Source: Corylus avellana
Taxonomy: Eukaryota; Streptophyta; Magnoliopsida; Fagales; Betulaceae
Assembly: GCF_901000735.1 (NCBI RefSeq)
Contig: NC_081544.1
Location: 9,177,608-9,241,607 of the forward strand
Direction of reading: 5' to 3'
Length of the DNA: 64,000 nt
Shown here: positions 22,963 through 34,959 of the stretch, piece by piece
Layout of the letters: each line of letters opens with the position of its first letter
Position numbering within the stretch: the first letter of the stretch is position 1
Program-made: the position numbers and the translations under genes
Notes under the pieces: model-generated
The model's input: only the letters and a program-made list of their open reading frames with translations
Database searches by the model: none
Told to the model about the DNA's origin: nothing

Positions 22963-24084
22963 ACACTTACCAAAACGACGCCGTTTTGGTAAGTGTTTAA
23001 TACCCTTAAAACAGCAGCCCATGCATGTCTTCTTCTCCACTTCCCTTCTCCACACTGCAGCCCAACTTCAATGGCTTGCATTGTCGGACCCCAATGAACT
23101 CTAACCCAAATCAATCCAGAACGAGTTGTCAGATGATTCATCTTCACTGAAGACTGGGCTCTTCATCACCTCCTTCACCTGTGCAGATGTAAATGCACCA
23201 GAAAAAGCAAGCAACCTGTCCAGACCGTCCATAGAATCACTCAAATACAAAGGAAATTTAGGGATAATCTTCACCATTCCAACCCCAGTACACCCAGACT
23301 GACTTTGAACGCTTCTCATCACTGATTTCTTGTTCATAAGGCATCCAAAACCAGTCGGGTCATACCCGAATACCCTGTAAAATGATGTGATAATGAAATC
23401 TGGTCAGAATAGGGACAACCCAAGTGAATCCATGTCCTTGTGTGCTGTAATTTCTTAAAAATGCAAACCGAACCCCTCAATTCAAAAGGAAAATGAACAG
23501 GACACTAATAGAAGACCTACAGGGGAGAACCCTTATTTAACACCCTATTTTCATCTTTGCTTTCATCTATCCAATCTGTAGCTCGCTCATGGTGTTGACA
23601 TATGAAAAATGGCTTCTACAGATGCATACAAGCATATATGCACAAATTGTGAGATCACAAGGAGCCATTGTCCATAGTGGTAGTAAAAGCCCTCAGCTGC
23701 CTCGCGCAACTGCACAGATTCGATTCATGAGATTAAGCTTTCGCATGGAGATTGGGCTGCTACGTTGAGAAGGGAAGTGGAGAAGAAGACCTGCGTGGGC
23801 TGTGTTGTTTTGGTAAGTGTAAGGGTTTTCTTTTTCAAGCAAAACAACGTCGTTTTGGGGGCTTTTTTTAAATTGATTTTTTTTTTCAAAATGGCATTTT
23901 AGTAACTTAACCGAAACAAAACGACTTCGTATTGAATTTTCCATCCTATTTGACGGTGATAACTAACGGAGTGGCCAAATTGCAACTGGTTGGTAGTTTG
24001 GGAGGTTACTTTATTACTTTTAGAACATTGAGGGGCTAAATCGCAAATGGTTGGTAGTTTGAGAGGCTAAATTATATTTTTCCC
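22680..24084. mobile_element. Pack-MULE nested in copia
   Basis: A 1405-bp element with TIRs of about 390 bp (22680-23075 against 23737-24084), ends GGGAAAAATATAA and ATATTTTTCCC, and a perfect but low-complexity 9-bp TSD TATATATAT on both sides. No transposase. The unique centre carries a host gene fragment with an intron border (23101-23380). Sequence to either side (22260-22679, rich in AGCTCGGCTCG motifs, and 24085-24795, AT-rich) belongs to a wider insertion between copia RT and RNase H. Confidence 0.8.
23101..23380 (-). pseudogene. Captured exon of a PLP-dependent, MOCOS-like transferase gene
   Basis: On the minus strand a CAG acceptor at about 23379 is followed by VFGYDPTGFGCLMNKKSVM, then SQSGCTGVGMVKIIPKFP and LSDSMDGLDRL. 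These blocks are characteristic of the plant PLP-dependent transferase family annotated as molybdenum cofactor sulfurase-like. The retained intron border shows capture from genomic DNA rather than mRNA. It ends inside the element, so only a fragment was taken. The parent gene is not in this window. Confidence 0.7.
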
Positions 24085-24799
24085 TATATATATATAGTAA
24101 ATAATAAGAAATATTTGATATTATCATTACTCATTTTATCATATGATATAATCATATGGTACAAGTTATTGTGTCATTTAATAAAAATATTGTCATTAGA
24201 TAGTTATACTTTGGAAATTGGAATCGTATATCACATAATCATTAATCATTATATAATCATATGGTATATCTGCATAAGTCATTGTGTTATTTAATCAATG
24301 CATTATAATTAGATACTTTATTCTTATAAAACGTTTATCACATGATCTTAGATCTAAGATAATATTAATATGAATTGTGAGATAATATGATCATATAATT
24401 TAAGTATGAGTGTATGACCATTAATTCATAAGGAATTTAGGACTTAGAGTTTGAGCATTACAATTAGATTAAATGATTAAATGATTAATAATTAAGTAAC
24501 TAATGTGTTTCTTATAATTTATCCATTATAATCACAATTTGCGGTAAGTAAAAACTTAACAATTTGAATTTAAATCATATGTCGTGAATCGTGATCATGA
24601 GATCATATAATATAAGTATATAACAATTAACATTGACCCATATAATGATACAATCATATAAGTATATAAGTGTTTACATATAAGATACAATATATATTAA
24701 TATTGACATTATGTACTTGACTCGTGTTAAGCATTAACATTTTAATATATTTACTAAAAAAAATACTATATGTAATATGATGGTAAACTATTAATGTAT

Positions 24800-25680
24800 G
24801 TGACTCAACAATGTATTTGCCCTGATTGAGATGCAGTCCACTTTTGTCACGAAGCACATGAATGCCAAGGAAGACGGAGAGGTTTCCTAGATCCTTGACT
24901 TTGAACTCCTGCTGCAGTCTCTGTATAAGAGACTTGATGACAACCACATCAGTTCAAGTGACTATTATGTCATCAACATAAATAAGTACAAAAATATGAG
25001 TTGATCCATGATGGAGCATAAATAGTGAGGTATCCACTAATGATCCAATGAATCCTAAATGTAGAAGAGCGTGAGAGAGTCTCTGAAACCAAGCCTTAGG
25101 TGTCTGTTTGAGGCCATAGAGGGACTTTTTCAGTTTGCATATGTAATCAGGATGGATACTATCTTTAAAACCAGTTGGTTGTTCCATAAACACTTCTTCA
25201 GTCAGGTGGCCATGAAGAAAAGCATTGGAGACATCCAATTGCTTGAGTGGCCAGCTATATTGGACTGCTAAGGAGAGAAGAATGCGTATGGTTCCTGGTT
25301 TGATGACTGGACTGAAGGTCTTAGTATAGTCAATGCCATCCCTTTGTTGAAAACCCTTTGCCACAAGTTTGGCCTTATACCTTTCAATTGATCCATCTGA
25401 CTTTTGTTTCAGCTTGAACACCCATTTGTTTTTAATGATATTTCTACTGAAAGATCGAGGGCATAGGGACTAAGTACCGTTCTCATGGAGACCTCGAAAG
25501 TTCACTTTCCATAGCAGTAAACCAGGAAGGGTGAGGCTTAGCTTGAGCAAAAGTAGTGGGAACTTGAGGTAAAAGCACACTGGAGAGGGCTTGTAGAGGG
25601 TGTTTGGTGGATTGCAAGGAGTTGTAGAGCTTAAAGAATAGAAACAATTTAGGTTGAGATGAACCAGTCATTGATTGAAT
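24800..25680 (-). pseudogene. Copia reverse transcriptase (RVT_2)
   Basis: Two overlapping frames encode ERYKAKLVAKGFQQRDGIDY, LKQLDVSNAFLHGHL, CKLKKSLYGLKQTPKAWF, the active-site block VLIYVDDIIVT (near 24954) and DLGNLSVFLGIHV. A frame break follows YVDDIIVT, and the 3' end is cut at about 24800 by the Pack-MULE-bearing insertion. Not functional. Confidence 0.85.
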
Positions 25681-26255
25681 GACAATATGGGGAGAAGGTG
25701 GTGCAGGTGGGATAGGTAATGCTTGAAGTAGGGATTGATCAGTTTTAGCTAGTTGAGTAGTGGAGTAGTGGAGGTATTGCCAGTTGAGTGAGTGGTAGGA
25801 GATGCAGGTGATGGTGAAATAGGAGAAATAGGAGACTCCTGAGCCAAAGCTATGACAGAATCTGGTTCTTGTAGGGCAAGATCTGGTTCTTATGTAATAG
25901 ATTCTAGTTCTTGTGGAGCAGATTCTGGTGCTGGTGCAGATGGCACAGCAACATAAGGGACATTGATGCTGCTGGAGGTTGAGGATATAGGGATTGATAC
26001 AGGTTTGGCAGCAGGATGAGAATCAGGAGGATTTATTGAATTGGGAGAGGGGTTATGTACTAAAATGAAGTGAGAAGGTTGAAGGACAATACCTATTTTT
26101 GAGAGATCAGCTCTTGTAGGGGAAAATGCTACCCTAACCTATGCTAAAAACAACATTTCATCAAAAATAACATGCTTAGAGATGTAAAGTCAATTGGTGG
26201 AGATATCAAGACACTTATAACCTTTTTGGTTAGGACTGTAACCAAGAAATAGGCA

Positions 26256-26732
26256 CTACTTGCTTTTAAATTCAAACTTATGTTTGGCATAAGGCCTTAG
26301 GAGAAGATAAGAAGCACAACCAAAGGTTCTTAGTAGGGAGTAGTCAGGATCTTTGTGAAATAACTTGGAGAAGTGACTAGAGAGGTTGAAGGTTGGGGTA
26401 GGTAATCTATTGATGAGATAAGTTGAGGTACAAAATGCTTCAACCCAATACCTAGCAGGAAAATGTGATTGTGCTAGGAATGTGAGACCAGTCTCTATGA
26501 TATGCCTATGCTTTCTTTTAGCTATTCCATTTTGTTGGGAGGTGTGTGTGCAGATGACTTTATGGAGTATGCCATGAGTGGATAAGAAACTGATGAAAGC
26601 GTTAGAGAGATATTCACCACCTCCATCTGTTTGGAACTGTTTGATTTTAAAGGAGAAGAAGTTTTCAACCAAGCATTTGAATTTGAAAAAAGTGCCAAAC
26701 ACATCAGATTTGTTTTTAAGAGGAAACACCAT
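26256..26732 (-). pseudogene. Copia integrase core
   Basis: Contains QTDGGGEYLS, with the second catalytic Asp, and HTSQQNGIAKRKHRHIIE, with the catalytic Glu expected in this block replaced by Ala (NGIAKRKHR; copia usually NG.AERKHR), followed by FPARYWVEAF and INRLPT. Upstream HHCC-region sequence is disrupted by stops. Dead copy. Confidence 0.8.
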
Positions 26733-27357
26733 GTATAACGTGAAAATTCAACAATGAAAAGAACATAATATCAGCTTCCATTAATTGAAGAAATAGGAGA
26801 TATCCATACATCATTACGAATAAGCTCCAATGGAGAATAACTAACAAGACTAGTATCTAAAAAAGATAATTGTTTGCTTTTTCCTAATTGACAAGAAGAA
26901 CAAATTGACTAAATATTCTTGGATGGAGATACTTGTAACTGAAAAATGCTAAAGATATGTTGCAACAAAGGCTAACTTGGATATCCTAATCTATTGTGCC
27001 AAACTAGGAAAGGCACTTTGACTCCAATGTGAGCAATGAGAGCTCTCACTTTATTTTTGGTGAAATGTTGCAGCTAGATAGGGTAGAGTCCATATTTACT
27101 GGGACCCTATTGGAGAATCCTCCCTGTTAGGTCGTCTTGTATAAAAAAAAATATGTAGCTATTAATGTTAATTGGCCGTCATTATCACAATAGAATTTGT
27201 TTATAGAAAGGAGATTGGCTGCAGCCTCAGGATAGTGTACTATGTCATTGAGATAAAGCATGATTGAATCTAAAATTTTGAAGGAGGAAGAACCAGTGTG
27301 ACATATATCAAGTCTACTACCATTACCTACTGCTATGGTTTCAGTACCCTTTTAAGG

Positions 27358-27955
27358 CTACTGTATGGTCAGATTTTCTAAACCAGCCGTGATGTGGGTG
27401 TTGGCTCCACTGTTTGATAACCAGTGATCTTCATCTTGGACAGCATTGGCTTGGGCTACCATGGTAGCAAGATCTAATGGTGGATGGCACCCTTGGAAAG
27501 CATAGTCCATTCGATGGAAGTAATCTAATACTTGGTGGTTCACTCTGCCACAGATTAGACAAGGAATCCTATTGGATGAGCCAGGATTGGAGGGTGGGGC
27601 TCTGGTGATGTTGCTGGGTGGTCCAGAGTAAGGCTTGCCTTGAGAGAGGCCAGTAGTGTAATGGTAGGGCTTCTTCTAAGGAAAGTTCTTAGATGGAGGG
27701 AGTTGACTTTTGAAGTTGCTATTGTACTTGTGCTTGGCTAGTGATCTCTAAGAGAAAATAGCAAAGGAGGTGTGCTCAGTAGTGGCTGCTTGATGTTCCA
27801 AGAGTTGTTCATGTCCTAGAAGTTGGGATTGAAATTCTTTAAGGGTCATTGACTTATCCTTGGTAAGCATGGAGAAGGTCATGACAAAGGGATTGTAGGT
27901 AGGGCTCAATCCTCCAATGATGTAGGAGATTAAATCATCATCTGTAATGGGGTTA
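27358..27955 (-). pseudogene. Copia gag/protease remnant
   Basis: The block DHWLSNSGANTHIT near 27430 is the copia protease region (usually W..DSGA..H), with Asp changed to Asn at the catalytic position. Above it, to the gap at 27956, lie gag-like sequences with a zinc-knuckle-like CLICG..N near 27560. Frames are interrupted. Confidence 0.65.
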
Positions 27956-28055
27956 NNNNNNNNNNNNNNNNNNNNNNNNNNNNNNNNNNNNNNNNNNNNN
28001 NNNNNNNNNNNNNNNNNNNNNNNNNNNNNNNNNNNNNNNNNNNNNNNNNNNNNNN
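27956..28055. other. Scaffold gap (100 N)
   Basis: 100 N inside the gag region of the copia element. The next contig starts at 28056, only about 630 bp before the CACTA left end. Confidence 0.98.
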
Positions 28056-28717
28056 AGAAAGAACGAAAGTATATAGAGAGGGTATGGGGAAGGTGTTAAC
28101 CGAGAGGTTCTGATACCATGTGAGAATGCAAGGAAAACTTGCTTTTAGGCGGAATGCATTTTGCTGCTTTGTCATTGAACTTAAATAGAAAAGAGATACA
28201 AGTATAGTTGATCACATCAAGTTAACAAGATAAGCATCGATGTGATAAGGTAGCTATCTACGATCATTGATATAATAGGAGATTAGTTACAATCAACCAC
28301 AATAGATGTGGTTGAATGCAAATATATTGCTTAATGGTTATCTGTTTGCATTCCAAGATAGAAATAAGAGTTGCAGTAGGAGTAGGAAGCTTATGGTGGC
28401 TGGTGACTGCACTCAATTGCTTCAATGATTGGGCTCGAGCGCACTTGTGATGCAAAATAGTCGTTATTAGCCATTGTTAGTGCACTCGAGCTCTCTGGTG
28501 AGTGCACTCGAGCGCATTGTTGATTTGTTACTGAAACAATGGACATTTAATCTCCTTCCTTCATGGATAGTTGATCTCCTTCCTTAAGAGAAGGGATGTA
28601 GGTGAGGCTTGGTGATTCAGCTAGTTTTTCGACCATGTTGTCCTAGAAATTTGAGTGGGAGATGGGTGAGAGGGGTTCAGAAACCACACTACAAAAAAAA
28701 AATAGCATTTTTTGACG

Positions 28718-29047
28718 TGGTTATAGTACATGTTTTGTTGCCACATCATTAATTTTTTGACGTGGGAATTTTACCATGTCAGAAAATTATTTTCTGACGT
28801 GTGAATAGTACCACGTCAGAATTTTCTGACTTGTTTGTTTTAACACGTCAAAAAATTCTGACGTGTTAAATATTGTAACATCAGAAAATTGTTTCAGATT
28901 TTAAAACTTAAAAAATTATATATTTTTTGACGTAGCCACATTTACCACGTCAGAATTTTTTGATGTGGCGGTGTGCCACGCTAGAGTTTTCTGATGTGGT
29001 GCACTGCCACGTCAGAATTTTCTGACGTGCTAAACTACCACGTTAGA
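28718..29047. repeat. 5' subterminal TGACGTGG array
   Basis: About 16 sites in 330 bp of the motif TTCTGACGTGG or its complement CCACGTCAGAA, several degenerate, in both orientations. In CACTA elements such subterminal repeats bind the TNP1/TnpA-type protein. Every intact site contains ACGT, hence a CpG. Confidence 0.9.
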
Positions 29048-29446
29048 ACATTATATATATATATAGACTTCCAGCCAGCTACTAGCACGCCATGCCTCTT
29101 AATTAAGAGGCCTGGCGTGTTTGAATTTTTTTAAAAAAAATATTTTCTTTCCCCCTAGCTGGAAGCTACCACCGCCCAAACTTTTCCTTTTTCTCTTTGT
29201 TTTCTCTCCGTTTTTCTTTCTTTCTTCCGCCGTAACTGAAGCTTGAGTAATATTAAGCTTCTTTTTTTTTTTTTTTCTTCTCCACCGTATCTATACTCTC
29301 TCTCAAGCGATCAGTATATAGGTTCTCTCTCACGATTCTAGTGATCCTCCGCCCGCAGCTAAACCCGCCGGCCGTCTCTCTGCCATTGATCTCTGGCCGT
29401 TGTCCTCTCTCCCTCCGTTTCTAGGTCCTACAAGAGCTCCTCACAG

Positions 29447-30146
29447 GTATATATATATGTACATGCATCCTTGTATTTATTTATTTGTTTGGTTTCGATT
29501 TGGTGTTTGTATGCAAGTTTGGGTGATGTTTGTGCTAATTTTGTGTAATACGTTTGAAAAGAAAATTATTATGAATTTGGTTTTGTGCAAGTTGATTGAT
29601 ATATTTACATGAATTGCTTCACTCTGTCGTTCCTCCCTAGCTATATATATGCATTTCAATTTTTTTTGTTATATATATACACTGGCCATATACCCGACCA
29701 TATATATATATATGGCCGGGCTATTTATATATATACTGTAAATATATAAATAAATAAGGTAATATATATATGGGTAATACATATCTATATATAGTATATA
29801 TATGGCCGGCTATATATATATATATATATATAACAATTTCACATGTATGTTATTATATATAACTTATTTAAATTTTTGCTTTGTTTGAGATAGTTCTTTA
29901 TTGTTAATGTGTTAATTAATTAAGTAATTCGTGCTATGTGTTATGATTGTTATTTGGTATGCACGTGGTATATATGAACAACCATGTGGTTAATTTTGAT
30001 CTGTTATATTTGGAAACTTGGAATTAACTTAGATTTATTTATTTAACTTATAATAATAAATGCATGAAACTTAGACTTGTATATTGTTTAGGTTTTGCCC
30101 TATTAATACTTATAAATGCTATATGACCAAAAACTTTGACAATAGG

Positions 30147-30195
<49 letters not shown>

Positions 30196-30620
30196 CTTCG
30201 TACCTTAGCTAGATTTATTTTATTTAACTAGGGTCCCCAACATCTAACAAGTGCATATATATGAACTTTTGGGGAAAAATGATAGAAGTTGAATGTGAAT
30301 GAAGAATGTTAACGGTTAAACATCATCAAATAATGTAAATTTCAAAGAAAAAAATTAAAAAAGTGCGTGAAGAAAGCCCTAAACCGTACTAAAAAAAAAA
30401 AAACGAAAACAACTAGCCTAGATAGATGATCATTATTGATGGTCCCCATTTGGAATAGTTGTTATTTCGTTTAAGTTTAAGAAATTTTCATGAGTAAAAA
30501 AAAAAAAAAAAATTACCAACAACCTTGGCATCTAATGAAGTTTGCATGTAAATTCCATTTAATATGTATGGATTTATTAAATACTTTTAAGTCGCGTATA
30601 TTTCTCTCTAATGTCCGTAG
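29447..30620 (+). other. Leader intron of the CACTA transposase transcript
   Basis: A CT-rich leader ends at CTCCTCACAG|GTATATATAT (29446/29447). The next acceptor, TGTCCGTAG at 30620, is six bases before the first ATG (30627). The donor context is conserved at 45922 and 46955 in the other two copies. Includes a (TA)n run at 30151-30193. Confidence 0.6.
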
Positions 30621-30626
30621 ACAACA

Positions 30627-33600
30627 ATGGACAAGAGTTGGATGACAAAGCCTAGGGGTACGAAGGAATACAGAGACGGTTGTAGGTTGTTCGTGGACTT
30701 TGTAGTTGGGAATTGTACAATACTTGATGGTAAGATTTACCGCCCGTGTAAGGTGTGTCGCCTTAACCGGCGCTATCCGCCAGGCGTTGTTCTCGCTGTT
30801 GTGCCAAATACTACCTAAAATAATAGATAATATTTAGTACGTTTTAACTCGCAAGTACACAAGATCAAAACAATAGTATAGTACAGCAAGTACGAGGTCG
30901 AACCCACGGAGATTGTGATTTTGTTTAGAATTAATTAAAATATCAAATTGTCACAAATTTGATATTAAGAAAAGTAAAAAGATATAAAGATAAAGTAAAG
31001 GTAAAGGCAGGGCTTTGATATCCACCACTAATTATGCTCAATTAATATAACAATATACTAATGATCTAATCATATTATGAATACTTAATGTTTGCTAACC
31101 TAAGGGAATGAGTGTATACTCCTTCAGCTATTGATTTCCCTAAGCAACGAGTTAGGCATGGGTGTATACTCTAACTCTTTTCTTTCCTAAAAGATTTAGC
31201 ATAGTATATACTAAGTTGTTCTTTAGAAAAGCATATGTTCTATGGAAATCAACAAACACATGAGGCCTAGGGCATGGGTGTATACTCCCGGTTTTCCATG
31301 TTGATTAACCCAAGAACCGCGGTGTGGATTCTTTTGTTGCTTATGTTAAACCCAGGACTCGGTCATCCAAATTGATTTAACTAATTAGTCAATACCACAT
31401 GCATATAATGGCCAGTCACATACATATGAAGAATTCATGAAAATAGGAATTAATCAAGTTAAGCAACACAATATGATTATCACAAAGGCGCCAATATTAA
31501 CATATTAAATAAACATAATTAGGGCTTCAATCTAGCCCTCCTTAAGAGTTAGTTACACATAATTAAAATAAAAAGAAAAGAGAAGGGAAAGAAAGAACCG
31601 AAAACCGCTCCTAGAAGTAGCCTCCAATCCTCTCCCCAAGTTGTGCCTCTTCTAAGGATTTTAGGATGATTTAAATTGCGAGGCTTAGGGGTTTATTTAT
31701 AAAGCTTAGGAGAGTCCTAGATGCCCTAGTAATCCTAGGAAATTCGGTGTTTTAAGTCCAAGTCCAATTAGGATAAGAAAGCCTAAGTCCAAATCGGATT
31801 AGGATTCGCCCAAGATTGCGGTCTTAACTTGCGGCGCGATTTTTGCCTTACAGCGCTCCGAATTAGGGAAATTCTATTTAACAATGATTTGTAGCATTTT
31901 GAGTTATCTTTGTAATGCCGCTTGAATCACCTCAATCGGATATCTGATCTGAAAGTTGTGGTCAAAATACTGAGACATGTTCAGAATCCAATTTTGCATC
32001 CAATCCGATTTGACTTCAATGTGAGAAATTCCAAATTGATCCTTTCCTTTATTTGACTAAACTTAACCATGATTGGCTAAGCTCAACTATATCTTCTAGG
32101 TCTTCCCAATTTGCCCTTTAAGCTTGTAATTCTTCCAGAAACGCTTTCTTTTCTTCCAAAAGCCTAAAAAACAAAGAAAATACAAAAAGGAAGTAAAATG
32201 GCCTAATTAACCAAAACCAAAGGATTAAAACATGCAAGTTAAGGGCTGAAAATATGAATATTTTAGCACTTATCACTCGCCCACTTAACAGGGGGAAAAG
32301 GCATACTTCCTACATATAAGGACTGGATGGTCCATGGTGAGAAGCCTGTCCGGGACCATGTTGAACCGTCCAGCCACAGATGAAGCAGGTGGAAGCAGTG
32401 ATCAGGGTGGAAATATGAACGCTATGTTGTGTGATGTGTTCGGCATGCACGATGTCAGGGAAGACAATTGTGAGCCTCAGGTCATTGTGCAAGGTGATGA
32501 AGAAATCGTAGTCGAAGAAGTGGATGAAGTTGATGCCCAAAAGTATCACGAGCTGCTTAAAGAGGCAAAGACACCGCTATATGATAGGACCAAACATAGC
32601 AAGCTGAGCGCAACTGTTCATCTGTACAATTTGAAGTGTGTTGGTGGAATTAGTAACAAGATATTCTCATCTCTCCTTGAGTTCATCAATCAATTGTTGC
32701 CTGTGGATAATGAAGCTTTGCCGATTAATACCTATGAGGCAAAAAAATATCTAAGGGACATGGGACTTGGATATGAGAAGATTTCGGCTTGTCGTAATAA
32801 CTGCATGCTATTTTGGAAAAGCAACAAAGAGTTAGATTCATGTACAGTTTGTGGCAAATCTAAGTGGAAAGATGAAATTCATTTGGACGAGGATGGTCAA
32901 CCCATATGGTCAAGTAAGATATGCCCGGTAAAAGTATTGCGGTGGTTTTCATTCATACCAAGACTACAAAGGTTGTTTATGTCACAATATACATCGCCCC
33001 ATATGAAGTGGCATGCAGACAACAGCGCAAAGGACGGCAAATTGAGGCATCCGACTGACGGTGAAGCATGGAAGTCATTTGATCAATTATATCCAAAATT
33101 TGCGGCGGACAGCAAGAATGTAAGGCTTGGACTAACCTCAAATGGATTTAATCCTTTTGGAAACCTTAGTACACCCTACAGCACTTGGCCTGTAATGCTT
33201 GTGCCATGCAACTTGCCTCCTTAGATGTGCATGAAACAAATGTCTTTCATATTATTCCTGATTATCCTAGGCCCGAGCTCACCTGGAATGGATATAGACG
33301 TTTACCTACAGCCCTTAATTGAGGAATTGAAGGAATTATGAAATGTAGGAGTTCGCACATTAGATGTTTCCACTAAAACACAATTTATGTTGCATGCACA
33401 ATTGATGTGGATAGTTAATGACTTCCCGGCATACGCAGATCTGTCAAGGTGGCCTACAAGGGGAGCAAGACATGTCCTTGTTGTATGCAGTTAACAAGGT
33501 CTCGATGGTTAAAACACGACCATAAATGGTGTTTTATGGGTCATAGGCAATACTTGCCATTGGATCATCCGTGGAGGAAGAACAAAAGAAATTTTGACGG

Positions 33601-34346
33601 TAACCAAGAACTACAATGTCCACCTGATGTGCTAAGTGAAGATAAAATCCTAAGACAGTTAGAAGGGATGCCATTTGGGGATGAGGATGCCGGCAAGTCA
33701 AAGCTAGATAGTAGTAAGAAGCAGGGAGAGAAGTGGAAGAAGACTACTCCCAACACCAAACCCGAAGGTACCAATCATGTATTATGGAAGAAGAAGAGTA
33801 TTTTCTTTAGGTTTCCGTATTGGAAGAATAATTTACTACGGCACAACCTTGATATGATGCACATAGAGAAGAATGTGATGGACAACATTCTTGACACAAT
33901 ACTCAACATAAAAGGGAAACCAAAGGACAACTACGATGCTCGCAAAGACTTGCAAGAGATGGGATTGAGACGTCTACTTCATCCATTTACGAAGAATGGA
34001 AAAAACTATATGCCCCCAGCTTGCCACACGATGTCCAATGAAGATAAAACCAGTTTCTTGAAAGTGCTTCGAGATGTGAGGGTGCCCAATGGTTATGCCT
34101 CGAATATTTCCAGATGTGTATGACTCAAAGACCATACGATGACTGGTTTGAAGAGTCATGACAATCACATACTGATGCAACAACTTCTACCTATTGCTTT
34201 ACGTGGTTCATTGCCAGGTAACGTGGTCAGACCTTTGGTTGAGATGGGAACATTCATCTGGGGCATATGTTCAACTACGCTGACACTAGATGATTTGTAC
34301 CGACTCCAAAGTGAAGTCTGTGTGACTTTGTCCAAGATGGAACAAG
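30627..34346 (+). pseudogene. TNP2-like CACTA transposase, copy 1 (truncated at gap)
   Basis: The first exon encodes a transposase-associated N-terminal domain (MDKSWM, YRDGC..F, DGKIYRPCKVC), interrupted by a solo LTR at 30797-32275. The reading continues from 32276 with TYKDWMVHGE. Then come the Transposase_21 blocks LPVDNEALPINTYEAKK, GYEKISACRNNCMLFW, CTVCGKSKWK, PRLQRLFMS, MKWHADN, NPFGNLSTPYSTWPV. Nonsense codons: 33222 (TAG at an expected Trp, family NLPPWMCMK), 33339 (TGA for Trp), 34121, and a frameshift near 33445 before the CPCC motif. Protein cut by the gap at 34347. Inactive as assembled. Confidence 0.85.
30797..32275 (-). mobile_element. Solo LTR in the transposase first exon
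   Basis: 1479 bp, TG...CA ends on either strand, flanked by CTCGC at 30792-30796 and 32276-32280. On the minus strand it begins TGATAAGTGCTAAAATATTC and ends GGTAGTATTTGGCACAACA, a pattern of a common plant LTR family whose 3' part encodes the ...CTTGCGAGTTAAAACGTAC... stretch. No internal domains. An identical copy with the same TSD is at 48276-49754. Confidence 0.9.
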
Positions 34347-34446
34347 NNNNNNNNNNNNNNNNNNNNNNNNNNNNNNNNNNNNNNNNNNNNNNNNNNNNNN
34401 NNNNNNNNNNNNNNNNNNNNNNNNNNNNNNNNNNNNNNNNNNNNNN
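34347..34446. other. Scaffold gap (100 N), likely misjoin point
   Basis: 100 N between the middle of a CACTA transposase and the middle of 2OGD exon 3. No biological junction is visible, so adjacency here rests only on scaffolding. Confidence 0.95.
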
Positions 34447-34959
34447 TCACTCAGATCACGGCCTCTTGACTCTCGTCACACAGAATGGAATCGGTGGCCT
34501 CCAATTAAAACGCAATGGCAAGTGAGTCAACGTGCATGCCCTGCCCAACTCTCTTCTAGTCAACACTTCCGATCAACTTGAGGTGATGATCATAAATTTA
34601 ATTATTAATTAAATTTGAATATATATATTCAATTGTTTTTTTAATATCTCGTTTTTAATTCATAATTATTATTACAAAATTGATTTGTGTTGAATTAGGT
34701 TGTGAGTAATGGGAAGTGCAAGAGCAATGTACATCGAGAAGTAGTTAACAAGAAAGCTACAAGGATTTCTCTGGACATTGTGAATGGGCCACCACTCGAC
34801 ACCGTTATCGGCCCATCACCAGAGTTGGTGAAGAAGGAAAGCAGCCAACCAAAATACATTGAGATCAAATATAAAGATTACTTGGGACTTCACCAAAGCA
34901 ACAAGCTTTATGGTAAAGCCAGCTTGGATCGCATACGGATTTCCAATGATGTTATGTAA
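34447..34959 (+). pseudogene. Type A 2OGD exons 3 (partial) and 4
   Basis: Begins inside exon 3 at HSDHGLLTLV (exon end 34582), then exon 4 at 34699-34959, with the same splice borders and lengths as the intact gene at 59447-59960. The iron-site HSD, NVHRE and 2OG-binding TRIS are present, but the paralogue's NGKWVNV reads NGK-stop at 34523-34525 (TGG to TGA). Upstream exons are beyond the gap. Sequence is collinear with the intact gene in reverse orientation. Confidence 0.85.

Larger units (their letters stand above)
21232..28589 (-). mobile_element. Full-length Ty1/copia element
   Basis: Inserted in type A exon 1 with TSD GAAGG (21227-21231 and 28590-28594). LTRs at 28119-28589 (5') and 21232-21678 (3'), with primer-binding site TGGTATCAGAACC next to the 5' LTR and polypurine tract TTTGAAGGGGGC next to the 3' LTR. 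Domain order on the minus strand is gag, protease, integrase, reverse transcriptase, RNase H, the copia order. It is broken by stops and frameshifts, a scaffold gap in gag, and a foreign insertion at about 22260-24795. The 5' LTR carries a short internal duplication near its outer edge. Confidence 0.9.

Noticed and set aside
22849..23147. Overlapping ORFs in three frames around 22.8-23.1 kb
   Set aside because: They arise from a long A/T homopolymer in the Pack-MULE TIR. Only the minus-strand MOCOS-like exon further right is supported.
28718..29047. Regularly spaced short repeats that could suggest a CRISPR-like array
   Set aside because: The units are in both orientations, degenerate and unevenly spaced, next to a CACTA terminal repeat in a plant genome. 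They are transposon subterminal repeats.
32310..32549. Minus-strand ORFs opposite the transposase exons (also 33565, 33974, 49789, 51044, 51453)
   Set aside because: They are antisense shadows of TNP2 exons and appear twice only because the region is duplicated.
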